Shown here: positions 12,825 to 25,125 of the stretch, one piece after another
Layout of the letters: every line of letters starts with the position of its first letter
Numbering within the stretch: position 1 is the first letter of the stretch
From: Fasciolopsis buskii
Lineage: Eukaryota; Platyhelminthes; Trematoda; Plagiorchiida; Fasciolidae
DNA: 64,000 bases
NCBI GenBank assembly: GCA_008360955.1
Contig: LUCM01001935.1
Span: forward strand, 142,437-206,436
Direction of reading: 5' to 3'
Translations under genes and position numbers: made by a program
The notes under the pieces: generated by a model
Seen by the model: the letters and a program-made list of their open reading frames with translations, nothing else
The model's database searches: none
What the model was told of the DNA's origin: nothing

Positions 12825-12930
12825 CTAACCAACTCGGTTAGCTTAATGACTATGATGTTCAACACACAACTGTTCCTCCCCGATTCGAACCTCATCTCAG
12901 GTGCGATGAACGTGGAATGTTCATCGTCCG
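12825..12930 (-). repeat. Twin hairpins with tRNA-like B-box
   Basis: Plus-strand GCTAACC and GGTTAGC flank 5 bases near 12825-12843. CGATGAAC and GTTCATCG flank 7 bases near 12907-12929. Between them the minus strand reads AGGTTCGAATCGG, a close match to the pol III B-box. This may be the decayed head of a tRNA-derived SINE. Confidence 0.35.
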
Positions 12931-13967
12931 TTAGGAGTCAGACGAAATTGGTGCACACTATTTCTCTGATTTGTTGAGGGTACGCTGAATGCTGCATGGA
13001 AGTTTAACATTTTCTCGTTTTAAAAAGGGTGGGACGAAAACGACTATCCAAGTCTGGAAGATACCGGAAACTGAGAAATTTACTTCAATAGATTTCTGTG
13101 CTTGCTGGACTAATGAATCACTCAAAATATTAGGATACCAAACATGTTTGAATACGTCTTTGCGTGACGAAGGTCTGGAAGCAGTGTTTGCATTTCAGTG
13201 TCGGAGCAAATGATGGGTATAGTTCTTGTCACACGTTTCAGAAGGAAACTGACAAACGAGAATGAAAAATGTGAGTTGAGGAACTGAGTTCGAAAATTCA
13301 GAAAACCAACTCTTCGCGGTTGTGTGAACATAGCCGATACCATGACCACCGGTCGTCTGCAGCGAATCGAGCAGCTGACCACCCAGTAGTGCATGATCGC
13401 AGTTCTGAACAAATGTGACAACTAATTTGCTTTTAGTCATTGGGCACTCCAGAATGGAGTCCACAGTGCAACCAAAAAGCATGGGCAAACATTTTTAAAC
13501 TCCATGCTCTTTTGAACTATTCAGGTGACACGACAACGTGCTCTCTACCTTTGGGTGGGAACAAGCAATGAGATATTCTGTTACTTCTCCCATCTATCTT
13601 TTCATGCTAACTGATTGTTTCACAATTTGTGGACAACTGCATAAAACGAGGTAGGTTGGGTTAGTTGCTTGTATGCGCCACCCAACTTTTCGTTGCCATG
13701 GCATAACTGACAACCGACATAAAATGTATTGATCAAAAGTATGCAAACTGAAGTAGGTGGTGTACGTCGATAAGCGGAAAAAGGAATATGGCGAGGGGGC
13801 GCGTCAGACGGACAAATAGACTGCGCTTCCCAATCCGAATTCTTTTGTTACTTTTTTTCCTAATCATGACCACCTCGAATTTTAGCACATCAAGCGTTTG
13901 GTAGAAGCGTAGTGTATTGAAATAAAGCAAGTAAAGGTGTCGATCGACAAATTTCCGACAAACCATA

Positions 13968-14076
13968 GTCTAGGGTTTGTATTGGGACGGGGGGTGGGCC
14001 AAGGGAGATGAAGCGCAACCACAAATTGTTTTTGAGAACAAAGTGGAGGACTGTGAAGACGGATTGCGACAGCTTC
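13968..14076 (+). repeat. Left inverted arm of Penelope-like element
   Basis: This reads as the reverse complement of 14563-14670 with only a few mismatches. It starts GTCTAGGGTTTGT and ends near ACAGCTTC. The open frame at 14008 runs through this arm, so its first ~23 residues are antisense-derived and not part of the ancestral protein. Confidence 0.85.
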
Positions 14077-14721
14077 GACAAGATGTTGGAGACCGAACAG
14101 GAAGTTCCTAGGAGGGCGACGGTGGAGAGAAAGCCGGTATACATACCTCTGCCATTCAAAGGTGACACGCTAGCAGAAATAGCACGACGAAAACTGACTA
14201 GTGCTATCAATAAAATATTCTACGCAGCCAAGCTTCGTATCCTGTTCAAATCCCGCCCCGTAGTGTCATTATGGTTGAAAGACAAAGTCCCTGATTCTGC
14301 AGCCTCGTTTTGTATTTATTCATTCACATGCTCCTGTGGGACAATGTACATCGGCCGCACGACCAGGCGCTTGTCTGAACGCATCCGTGAGCACCACCCG
14401 GCATGGTTAGGCACTGGAACAATTAAGTCACTTAATAGCGCAGTGGTTTCACATCTAGCACAGACTAACCACACCGTGAATGTGACGCAAGCTTTCCGGA
14501 CCCTGTATAAGGTCAGAGGTCAACAATCCAGGTTGGCAAAGTGTCGCCTCTTGAGCACTGCGGAAGCTGTCTCAATCCGTCTTCACATTCCACCACTTTG
14601 TTCTCAAAAACAATTTGTGGTTGCGCTTCAACTCCCTTGGCCCACCCCCGTCCCAATACAAACCCTAGACAACAAAACAATTAACACCACAAATCCCTTC
14701 CCCACCCATATTTGTAAATGA
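14008..14721 (+). pseudogene. GIY-YIG endonuclease domain of a Penelope-like element
   Basis: The frame is 237 codons. Residues ~1-23 come from the inverted arm. From ~30 on it matches the region just after the reverse transcriptase in PLEs: a basic stretch, a segment with KPVYIPLPF, then the endonuclease. The endonuclease shows CSCGTMYIGRTTRRLSERI (GIY-YIG form with the conserved Arg) and the downstream EHH and SHL..TNH segment, about residues 108-155. In family terms this nuclease nicks the target DNA for insertion. The copy lacks all reverse-transcriptase motifs, so it cannot be autonomous. The reading frame itself has no stop, which suggests a fairly young insertion compared with the other elements here. 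The last ~20 residues run into tail sequence and may not be native. Confidence 0.8.
14563..14670 (+). repeat. Right inverted arm of Penelope-like element
   Basis: This is the sense copy of the arm, at the 3' end of the coding region. It pairs with 13968-14076 and leaves a loop of about 490 bases. Confidence 0.85.
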
Positions 14722-14834
14722 CTAATCCAATCCTTCCTATAGTGAAAATACTTTGTCAACATATATATAGTGATGTAATGGCATGAGTACGAATCACTGA
14801 AAACGAGCTTGTTCGCCAACTTGTGTTTTCTCAA

Positions 14835-17800
14835 TGTGCTCAGTGGTAATTTTCAAAGAAACCATAGTCTGTTCATTCATAGACATTTCTGCTACGAAAT
14901 TTGTCACATTCAGTGTACTGCCCCCCTCCCCCAGGCACTTTTCTCTCAAACTAACAGACGCATCGGACAGAAACATTTACGTGAGTTGGCGATGAATTCA
15001 CCCAGTTAACTCATTCTCCATTTTCTTCTGCTAGAAAATTAATTATCTTTTCCACTTCTTTGCCTAGTTGTATGCACGTGTGTCTTGGGCCCTCTCGAGT
15101 CTCCGTGTGATCTTGCCTTGCACTCCGGTGTCAGGCATAATTGGACAGATGTGCAAACCAAATACGATAGGAATGAACCAATCGCGGATTACGAGTGACC
15201 TGTTGTGAAATCTGCGATTTGTTACACGAACGATTTTTGTGTATCATTCGACAGAAAATAGAACGAGATACATGGACACAAAAAAACGTAAGATCCACTG
15301 CGAAAACTTCGTCATTGCCCCTTACGGGAATATATGTAGACAAAATATTACCTGGCAATAAAAATTCATTTGTGTCATTCGAAAAGGTCATGGATAATGA
15401 ATTCACCTAATTCGAGAAGCAGGATTATCTTGGGCAAGCCCGTGAATTTCCTTACCGATCGTGTTCATTGATACCACCATGACAGCATTCAAAAGCTCAG
15501 ATTAAGCTTGTTTTTAATGGTTTAAAGGCAAAAATTATGGAAAGAAACGTAATAAGAAAAGCCCCCTTTGACAGATTGTATTACTGTGTGATACGGAATG
15601 TTTGATCGTCTTTCGCAAATATTTCCTGCTCCCTGCCATCTCGACGATGAAACGAAGTTCTGACCGTTCCCCTTAATTAGAACCAACGGCTTTTGTTCAG
15701 CACAAACACAGAAGTTGAAACTAAAAGGCAGTGGACCAAGTGTAGTTCACAAAGTTTCTGGAACTAATGTTTCAATGTCTCAAACTACACCAATACCTAA
15801 TGAACAAACTTCAAAACTGCACTTTCGATCGAATAGCTTCGGAAAATTTCAAAATACCGACTTGAAGTTGCACCTACATTTGGTTTATCTAGAGGGCAAT
15901 ATAGTACAAAATTGGTCATTTTAGACTATAGCATTCCTCTACAAAATGTTCACTAATTCAAACTGAGGTGAACCACGTCCCATCGCCTTTGCAAATCCTC
16001 TCAGACATGGCTGCAGAGTGTAAATGTTCTTCATACAATTTGACATACGGAATTAGATGTCGACTATCCGCGCAACATATTGCCCTTCGGTGATAGAGGT
16101 CTCAGATGTTTCTTCGTTGCGGTCGGGCAGTTGAGCTCATACTCCTTCTTCTTGTGGTTGTTAGTAAACGTCTCAAACATTTCACGCGCGACAGATTTTA
16201 GGTGATTTACCTCAAGTGAGATGAACTCCACGAAGTTGGGTTTCATGTCTTCTAAGTAGACTTATTTTTATCACTTAAATGAGTTCGAACTGACTATTTT
16301 ATGACAACTTCATTCGGATTCACACGGATATCTCGCCTTTCTGTTCTCGAAAATTTCTGTATACTCTTGAAACCTGAATGGGTCGAAAGATTTTAGTAAA
16401 ATCTAGGGGAACTCATGGGACTTACTTTCAGAAAAAGTCGATAGAGCGTGAACAACAACAAAAAACAGTTGTTCACTTTTAACTGCGATTCAAGACCCCT
16501 TAGAACACTTTCGAGGTCTTGTACTACTCTTCACTTCATTTTGGAACTATTCTGAATAGCTGTTCGGGAGGCTTATTGAGATCTCGCCCATTCCGGTCTT
16601 AGACATGATCCATCCAAATGCATGGTCACAGTTATAGATACCGTAAAAGCAATGATTTTCTGTGCATTAATCTGGAATTTGCCAGCAGATGTACGCTTCC
16701 ATTCAACTCTGGAAATTTTTCATATAAATTCCGAATAATTCTGACGTAATACCGAATTGAATTGGGAAATGCATTGATGTCACGAACCTGAGCAGCGGAC
16801 CCTTGATAATTTGTCGTCGGTTATTCAAGGTTTATTCTGGTAGACAAGAGATTATCAGGTCCGCAATCAAAAGCCACAGTTGTCAATAGAGCCCCGTAAT
16901 TCTACAACAACGTCATTCTACCGTCCAGATACATGCTACTTATACCATAAGCAGTTTTTGTTGATAATTGAACCCTTTATAGTATGATTGAATTGCATAC
17001 TCAAGTGGTTGGTGTTAGGTTGCTTATGGGTGGAACTGTGTGGTCTACGCAGCCGATAAAGGTGCGACGTAGATGGCTCGCTTGTTTTTCTCCAGGTTCC
17101 GTGGCAAAACTGCGATTTGTGTTTGTTTGCGCTGACGCCCTCGAAATGATACCATCCAGTGGATAGATTTTGTCAACTTCTATCAATTCAAATTCTTCCG
17201 ATGTGATCCAACAGAGATTTCATCATACAAGGTTCCTTCAAATGTTGACCAAGCTATCCACGTTTCAAATGTTGTGAAAATGATAATTCGTTTGATTTTA
17301 ATCCCTTCGTTTTTTCCTCTCCTGCTGGTGACACCTGTTTTTGTCTTCAAAGTTAGGTCTATACAGTGGGATCAAAACCGACACGAGAGAGACCGAGAAC
17401 AATGCGCGCTTTCCGTTGTTCAGATTCCCCCTGCAAACGTGACTATGTCGGAGCAAAATGCCTTGCAATAAGACATTTATTCAGTAATCACGTGATGCGT
17501 GAGACTTAACTGTGTACCGTTCAAGGGCGATTTCCCACGGTTTCCAGTACGTGAAGAGTGATGGTACCCGATTCCGAGCACTTACCGGCGTTCGTTTAAA
17601 GCCAACATCCATGTCTGATGCGTGAGATTCAACGCGTAGCCTCGTTAACCATCGCCAGTACCCACTTCAAAGAGTACCCAAAGCTTCCGAAACTTCAGAT
17701 GTTCTCCACTTTTCAGTAGTTTCCCTCTCTAGGCTGTTTCAAAGTCACCGCACTGATGCCTGACGATGAGATTTTTTCTTAAAAGATATGACGGATGCAA

Positions 17801-17839
17801 AAATCAATTTAATTTGCAGATCTGATTTACCGGTGGAAT
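14835..17839. other. No supported gene
   Basis: No recognised element was found. A plus open stretch at 15715-15924 has an AG before it and GT after it, and a minus one at 16064-16246 is Lys/Glu-rich. Neither has a known domain or a partner exon, so both are left uncalled. A loose tandem similarity occurs near 17494 and 17618 (TGATGCGTGAGA). Confidence 0.35.
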
Positions 17840-18045
17840 GACTCACCATGAAATAATTGCGTTCAACTCATTACTGAGAAACATGGATGTTCAGTTGTTT
17901 CTTCCTTTCTAAGACTCATCGGTAGTGCATAGCCGCCAATTCCAAAGTGAGACGCTAACACTGGACAAGCGATCATGAACTGAATAATAAAGCAACCGGG
18001 AAAATTTCAACGATTTGTTGAATCTCTACACTACACAATGTAAAT
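17840..18045 (-). mobile_element. Hammerhead SINE, copy A (decayed)
   Basis: Read on the minus strand it contains a degenerate B-box region (GTGTTAGCGTCTCAC), then TATGCACT, CCGATGA, a stem-II-like segment and GAAAC. This is the same order as in copy B at 31745. The ribozyme part is about 17883-17935. It carries a substitution in the CTGATGA box and a disrupted helix III, so it should be inactive. It is inverted relative to copy D (18291-18505); matching arms begin with the ATGTAGTGTAGAG-type block near 18010 and 18303. Confidence 0.6.
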
Positions 18046-18290
18046 CCAGTCTACTAGTGCCCTCACCTGGCAACAAGTAGTTCAAAATAGCAGTTGATTC
18101 CTGTGGTAGATGACTGTTCTTTAGGAAATCTAAGAATGACATACGCTTTATAATTGACCCATGAAACTTGTTTACTTGATTAATTTGCAAATATTTCGTT
18201 GCATTTACTGTTCCTGAAGAAAAGCAAACTACCGGCGGAATCGAGTAGCGTATTCAGTTACATGTGATCAGGTGAAAACACTGGAGGATT
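18046..18290. other. Spacer between inverted SINE copies A and D
   Basis: About 245 bases between the two arms with no feature I can name. Confidence 0.4.
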
Positions 18291-18505
18291 GGTGTTGTAT
18301 AATGTAGTGTAGAGGTCCAAAATGTTGTTGAAAATTTCTTAGTTGCTGTATTATTCGACCCACCATCGCTCATACAGTGTTCGCGACTCATTTTGGGAGC
18401 AATGACTATGTGCTTTTGCTGATCCCTAACAAGGAAAAAACAGGTTTGCGAAGCATCCATTTCTCTCAAAGGTGATTAAGATAGAGATAAGTAACTATTT
18501 ATTAT
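18291..18505 (+). mobile_element. Hammerhead SINE, copy D (decayed)
   Basis: The plus strand follows copy A block by block: GTTGCTGTATTATTC, a CAGTGTTCGCGACTCA region (former B-box), CTATGTGC, GCTGAT, CCTAACAAGGA and then AACAGG. The GA of the CTGATGA box and the GAAA junction are damaged, so the ribozyme is dead. The stem II loop sequence TAACAAGG is conserved. Confidence 0.55.
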
Positions 18506-18538
18506 TCTGTTGTGTGAGAATTCCCACGGAGTACAGTG

Positions 18539-18722
18539 AGAGAACACGACGTGGCAACAAGCTCGTTTTCGGTGATTCGTATTCATGCCGTTGCATCACC
18601 ATTTATTAGGAAATATTTCAATTAGTCAGTTAGTAATATGGGTATGGAATGGATCGATGATGACGTAATGGGATGAGTAGGAATCACTGAACTTGTTCAC
18701 AAATTTGTGTTTTCTCGATTGA
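18539..18722. mobile_element. Foldback made of two Penelope tails
   Basis: 18539-18602 is the reverse complement of the Penelope tail at 14768-14834 (it includes AACAAGCTCGTTTTC and GTGATTCGTA). 18660-18722 is the same tail in sense (GATGACGTAATGGGATGAG, then TTGTGTTTTCTC). The right arm lacks the AAACGAG segment. The spacer is about 57 bases. No coding part remains. Confidence 0.65.
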
Positions 18723-21700
18723 TTATTCGTTTGTCAAATTCTTGAAAGCTGTATGAGAAAGGACGGAAATATGATGATAACCAGCTAGAAGGTTTTAATC
18801 AAACCGCTCTGCAACATGCCCCAACTTCAATCGGATTAGATTTGTGCAATATCACAGGCGATTGTTGAAAAATGATTTTTTTCCAAGCAATTTAAGGGAT
18901 TCTTTTTTTGTTCTCAACTCTCTGTACTGACTTTCCGGTGGAAAATGTGAATGGATTTTTAAATACCCAATTTACACCATTATCTGCATTATCCAAAAAT
19001 GATATAATTTTAGTTTTGCGGGGGTTTCACAAAAGCGAACCAAAGACATGGAGAATTGACTAGTTGATTGTGAAGATGCCATGCTGAAAGTCGGTTCCCA
19101 ATAGATGGCGCAATTACATTCAGGTCATCCGTGTCCGGTTAGTGAAAGTAATAACTTTCCACTTTCGTATCTACTTCCCTCAGTCAATCTAACTGTACTG
19201 GGAGGCGGATAAGCACTTATTCAGTGGAAGAGAGAACAAATTACAAAAAACGACTCATCCTACTCTGAACACGTTCTGCCTTTTGAGCTCATACTTCTGT
19301 CGTTCTTTCCCTGTTCACGATTTGCCGTTCTTACTCGTATGAAGTGGTCATTTTCTGATAAACTTGATTGACATCGGTTCATCTGAGTGATATGTCCGAC
19401 CTCCCTAAGTGTGGTGGATTAAGTGAAGATTAAGTGGTACTTGACTTCGTTTGATTTAACGGGCAGGCATAAATAACACTGTACGCATTGACACCGCCCC
19501 AATCATCAGTGCAGTTTGGACATTTCTGATGCCTCAAGGACCCAGTCATGCTCGCACATCGGTCCTGTTCTTCTCTGATCCATCCACCTGGTCTGGAGGA
19601 ATTCGCAAAATAGTGAGAAGAATTAGTCGGTCTTCAAAGAACCTAACAGCTAGTTAAAAGAAGAACATTCAGGTGAGAATTATACACGATCAACAGTGCC
19701 GCAACTCACTTAAAACTATGACAATATACACCCACGTATTCAAGCTCATTTATTTCCATGCATTAACCTAACATTTCGGACTAGTCCTTTCAGAGTTCTA
19801 TCAAAGGCCAAAGAAAATGTATCCAACTGCATCTGTTTCATCGCGTCCTGTCGATCAGAAAGAAGACACTTCTATCAGGGGGAGTTTCGAACTTGGTCCT
19901 TTGAAAACCAGACAACTGGCGCTGATTGCACACGGCGACAGACAGATTGACCGGTAAACAGACAAATCCACTGGTCCGCATTAGACAAACCCGATCGATT
20001 GATATATTATATTCATGTTTTTCGTTTTTCTTCCACGTGTACGAAAGCGGAATGCAGATCGATTTGTCCCGATTGATATGTCACGGTAAACTGAGGTATA
20101 TGTGTGTCATTTTACGCATATGAATGTATATTTAATACGCAGAAATCTCCATCTGACATAATCTAGTGCCGTAGACAGTAACTTATTGTTTTCACAGACA
20201 GTTAAACTTAGCCGATATTTCAAAAATCGGTCATTCTCGATGTTTACGGAACGTCACTCCGCTAGTCTTTCGTTATAGGAGAGCAATACCACAATGTGTT
20301 TACTCCGTCTTCAACTCACGAATTGTTATTATGCGTACACTTAATTGAAATCCGATAATTTGACAAAACAACAGACATTCACAATCGGATTAGCCCTGGT
20401 GACGGGTACACAGTAAGCCTGAAACACCAGTCGGAAAAAATCATAATTCTCGTGATCCATTCTTATTTAGTCACAAACTTGTAAAAAACAATAAGTCGTT
20501 CACTCTTTTTCTCAGGAACCTAGAAAACATTGAGAAGAATCGAAGTGCTCACTAGATTAGTTGCTTGGGTGCTCGGAACGACTGTTTGGAAGTGCACCCA
20601 GTAATTTGTGGACTTCATCCAACAAGTCAACCTTATGCGGCAATCAAATGTACCCATGGATTCCTATCGGCTTACCTGGAAGCATCTATCAGCATTCCTG
20701 TTATATGATTTGGATAAATTGCTCCTAACACGTGCATTATCGCCAGTTTAACATAGTGGTTTGATTTTGTACTGCTGTAATCTTTTGACACCTGCTATGG
20801 TTTCTGGTTGGCGTCGGGACAACGTGTACTGTCGAATGATTGATCATGCAAAAAAATGTCCAAATAACAAGCGCACAGTTGTTCGATTCTTGTCGGAAGT
20901 TGCCGTTGCTTCATGTTTACTGCAACAGACGTGGGACGGGTATTAAGGGTGAACGACTATTAGTCGCACGTCTTCACCACCAGACTAACCGGACTGGTGC
21001 TCAACAGTACGTTGAACATCATCATCATGTGATGCATTACCCTCGTCCATTAGTGGATATTTTGCGATCCACAGACACTTTCTCACCAAATGATCCACCT
21101 CTAGGTGATTGACGGCCTATCTAAAAGATGTGAACACATTACAAATCACCAAAGAGAAGTGATATTTGGACATGAGAAAATCCGTGCAATCACTTGCCGA
21201 AATACCGAAAATCGACGGGTAAAGTTTGGCAAGATTGATTTTAGACTGCGAGCACAGAGCCGATTGAGTACCTCAACTCGGGAGTGGATAATAAAGGGGT
21301 GCCTTCAGAAAAAAATCTACCCTTCTAAAATAACAGTGCACGTTCCTTAGAGCAAGAATGATTAAAAGAACCCTGAAGAGAAGGAGTTACTTCAATTTGA
21401 AAATAGGAGAGATTAATTGAAAATGAAGACGCTAAAGTGGAAACTTTTCGAATATCCAAGGATCGCAAAAGGTCGCGATAAAGAAATTTAGGTCGAACCA
21501 TCAACCGTACTCGTCGATCAGCTAGGTAAGTGACAGAACACGGATAGACGGAGTTACAGCTTTTGTCAGAAATACGATGCATTTGTTTTGTTCTCTTTTC
21601 ACATTATCATTCACGCAGATGGGTTTGATTGCAATTTGCACGGTGATCAAACTCTTTAGGGTGGGCATTTTGGGCGAAGCACTTGGGATGCAAAAGTTCA

Positions 21701-23544
21701 TCGGTTTCTAACTGCCTGGGCGTAACATTAATCAGCATGCTAAAATCACATGCCAAGTTGGAGTAAATAGTGAACAACTTTTATAGCATTCACATCCTCC
21801 GTGACCAGTGGTAACTTACTAGACTCTGCCTTTACATTCCATCTTCTTCAAAACAACGCAATTGGTTTCGCACGTGTTTTGTATTAATGAGACTTGGTGA
21901 GACTCATTGTAATTACTTCGACCTTGCTTGTGCCTTCAGCCAACGACCACGTTTTAAGCTATCCCAGTCACTGGAAATCTTACAGTCATCCGTGTTTCTT
22001 TATTTGACTGAAAACGGCCGTCGCACCAGGATTTCTTGATCCATTCGTCCATTGCGCTCCTTTGTTGAGGTCTCAGCAACCTGTTTGCAGATGGATCATT
22101 GTAATCCGCTAGTTGCTAGGTCATTTCATCCATTCCTGGACAGAACAAACATGGCCGAGCCGATCTTTGTGAGGGTAGTGGTCGCGGCTATCATGAAGGG
22201 TTTGGAAGCAACCCTGGCTGTCAGAGCGGTGGCTGCTTTCTCCCCTCTACTATTATTTGCCTATTCCCATCTTTCGAACATAATAGGTCAGTTATAATTG
22301 GAGTGCGGACAGCCCATACTGATTGTGCGTTTACGCGCAAGCTCATCCGCTTGCTCATGTCAGATTTCGTAGTGGAAGTTCGAGGGGAGGGCACACCTGT
22401 GGAAGATTAGACAGGGGATTACACACTGTATGTGTGCGTGTGTGGTGTCACAGTATTCGTACCCCGCCTCAATCACTGTGCCCTAGCCCGGGCACCTGCA
22501 GCACGACTGTCGCTGCTGCCGGTAGCAGTTTCCACGGTCTTGGGGGCGTAGAGCAAAATGGCAACTCCATAGTCCACACCCGTCCTGGCGGTGGTTTGGC
22601 ATCGAGCCAACACGGTTAGGTTCGTGTCGCATTTCAGGCCCCCTTTCCCCTACATGCCAGTTTCCTGTGTGTACAGAGAAACAACTTGTGCTGAGTAAAA
22701 TGTGTTGGTGGTAGCACCTGTTTCAGCGTTTGCGAACATGTATACCACGAGATCAGAGCAGACGAAATCTTGGGTTCAGATTCTGATCCCTTGCTCACAA
22801 CACTGTCCACATGTGATATTAATGGGTTATGACAGATGCACACAGGATGCCAAACACTGCCAGACGCATGCAACATTAGAGTGAGAGTAATTATATAAGT
22901 CCGACCGAGAAGGGGTTAATGAATGCGCTAAACTCCCAAACAAATGGAACCACTTACCATTAACATGGAGCGAACGAGACAGGACTAGACGAGCCAACGA
23001 GTAACAGCTGAAAGCCTAGAGACCAAATGATTGTGTACAAAATTCCAAGCTGTGGGAGACGGTAATACTTTGGTGTTGTCAGATTTATGATAACCGCTTT
23101 AGTAATATCGGTGAACCTGATCAGGTTTTGATGACTACTAGTGCAGCATGCATGGTTACAAAGCAGACATCACGAAGGATAGTCTAGTGGGGGAATGGTC
23201 AGTAGTGTATTATTTTAATTTGGAATATGATTTGCTGGTCTATTGGCAAAAAATCTTTCATCTGCATAATAAACTCTTACCTTACCATGCCCAATTTGGT
23301 ATCAGTCGAAATACCGCAAAAATTAACCGGTCTTCGTGAACACCTATAGACCTGTAAGAAAGGATATAAGAGTTCTGGTGACAGTGGAATTTTCTCCCTA
23401 ACTTTACGTGCCTAAAGTATTAAACATGTGCCCTACAAACATAGTCTTGTGTCCGCTGAAGCACAGAAGACTGTTGTGTCCCATTTCACGGTTCCTTAAG
23501 GCCAAATGGATTTCGATTTGCCGCTTACCTACGCCTCATGACCA

Positions 23545-23545
23545 T

Positions 23546-23583
<38 letters not shown>
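23545..23583. repeat. (TA)n microsatellite
   Basis: Alternating TA broken once by ACAT. The flanks TCATGACCATTA and TAATGATGA are roughly inverted. Confidence 0.85.
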
Positions 23584-23904
23584 GATGAGCAAAATTACAC
23601 GGACGATTACATTTTTGAGCAGATCTCAACAGTGAAAACATCACGTCGTCCATCATGCAGCTATAGTTGAACACCGCAGTGAGGATGAACAAACGACCCT
23701 CAGAATATCACATTTTCCTGTGGAGTCTAGGTGAAAAAGCAGTTGGTGTCTACAGTCGACAAAAAGTCCAGCATTTTGGCTAAGACTTAGTGGGAGGACT
23801 GTGACACGAGCAGACAGCATTTTGTTTAGTTTTGCTAGGCGAATTCAAACCATATGACGATCAATAAAATTATTGAACTGAATGATACCCGCGAAGTCGG
23901 CAGA

Positions 23905-23965
23905 AATGGTTTATCGGTCAGATGGTAAAACCGAAGGCGTCCGACTGCTGATGTGGTCTCTAAGT
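23905..23965 (+). mobile_element. Possible SINE head fragment
   Basis: CGGTCAGATGGTAAAACCG followed by AAGGCGTCCGACT resembles the tRNA-like head of copy C (TAGCGTATTGGCTAAGG, then CGTTCGACT). No body follows. Confidence 0.25.
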
Positions 23966-24889
23966 GTTTTTCTGAGTGCATTCAAGCAAGAAGTGCCCAA
24001 ATTTCGGAAATCTGAAGTCCATTATCTCAGCGGAACATAATCCTATGTTTTTTCAGGAATTTCTTTATATCTGAAGTATGTACTTCTGAATAGATTTTGT
24101 GAGCTTAAGTGCTGCCATTTTCCACCGTGAAAGTAAATAAATCTACAGCTGTGAGAAGACTAGATGTCTAAATGCTGGTCAACAATCCCCACAAGTTCTC
24201 GGTTGGTTAGAGATCGTAACCACTGATAAATAACTTCAGAACGCGGACATTAAGAAACGTTGGCTATCTTCTGATGTGTGACTGATCCAATGCTCTAATT
24301 TTCTGATAAAAGGGACTATTCTACCCGACGTTTGTTGCGGCGAATGGGAAGTGAAAACATTGTAGTAGACGCCCAGCTCACTATCCCACCTGATCCGCTA
24401 AGGCCTTATGTGGTTCGCCACCACAGGATATGGGATCAAGATGGTCGGTTTTCTCTCCATTAATCATAATATTACATTTTTTCTAGTTCTCATACTCACC
24501 ACATGCACCTGCAAAGCTATCAGAACTCATCACCCGCACTGACATTCGCGGACTGAATTGAAAACTTGATTTAGTTCTCCAGTCTTCTCCTTTTGCTCTC
24601 AGAAGAGGCCACCATTATTCAGTTTCCCAAATATGCTTTTCATATCTTCATTGTTCCCCAAAACAGGTGCCGTTAGTCAGTTAACACCTGCCGAATGCCA
24701 AATTCCAAAGTTGCCTATCTCGATTTTCATCCCATGTCGTAGGAACTCCAACTTTATTCGCTGTTATTATCATTGTGCTGTTTATCTCTCTCTCTCTGTC
24801 TCTCTGCAATGGTCACTCCTTCGCCTTTGATTTCCAATTTCAAGCATTGTACGCCCCCTTGCTTCAACCACCGACTGTCATTTTGCTAT

Positions 24890-25125
24890 GAAGGAGATTT
24901 CAGGATGACTAGTGTACTCTTCTTATGTTCCCAATCATAACCTTCTTTTCACTAACTCGAATTTCTCCACTCTCCCTCTTTTAGTTCTTATCACCTCCTA
25001 CCAGATTTACCTCCGACAACCCACCACCCTACTCAGCACACATTTCGACACCGAATTTCATCCACCTGGGACGACTTTTATAACTTTATGGTCGACCATC
25101 GTTTTTCACTTCTAATGCTTCCTAA
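24890..25125 (+). pseudogene. LINE endonuclease 3' part and linker, decayed
   Basis: In one frame NHNLLFTNSNFSTLP (from ~24933) corresponds to the conserved NLLITGDFNFP-type block of APE-like LINE endonucleases. The catalytic Asp is replaced here. In another frame WDDFYNFMVDHRFSLL (~25068-25115) matches the segment that follows the endonuclease in these elements. Confidence 0.55.

Larger units (their letters stand above)
9334..13967. other. No supported gene; simple repeats and SINE-like scraps
   Basis: The stretch contains the TA microsatellite at 10294-10330 and a pair of hairpins with a B-box-like site at 12825-12930. Open frames such as plus 10849-11121 (90 codons) show no recognisable domain and lack convincing splice sites. 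Confidence 0.4.
13968..14834 (+). mobile_element. Penelope-like element, 5'-truncated, with inverted arms
   Basis: The insertion carries the C-terminal endonuclease part of a Penelope-like element (PLE) and its 3' tail. The left end (13968-14076) is a reverse-complement copy of the 3' part of the same reading frame (14563-14670), so the body is bounded by ~108-bp inverted arms. PLE copies are known for 5' truncation and for terminal repeats in direct or inverted orientation. The reverse-transcriptase region is absent. The tail to 14834 is recognised because its last ~65 bases recur twice at 18539-18722. I see no clear target-site duplication. Confidence 0.75.
18723..24479. other. No supported gene
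   Basis: The stretch holds a GC-richer patch at about 22140-22620, a TA microsatellite at 23545-23583 and a possible SINE head at 23905-23965. That head contains AAGGCGTCCGACT, resembling AAGGCGTTCGACT at 32006. No exon or element body could be supported. Confidence 0.35.

Noticed and set aside
16064..16246. Minus frame 16064-16246 and minus frame 37549-37740 share a loosely similar NFV...YEL pattern.
   Set aside because: The resemblance is scattered and below what I can defend without an alignment; neither has clear splice borders.
22052..22297. Ala/Val-rich frame in a GC-richer patch, suggestive of a membrane protein.
   Set aside because: Composition explains it; both strands are open and no splice sites or motif support either.
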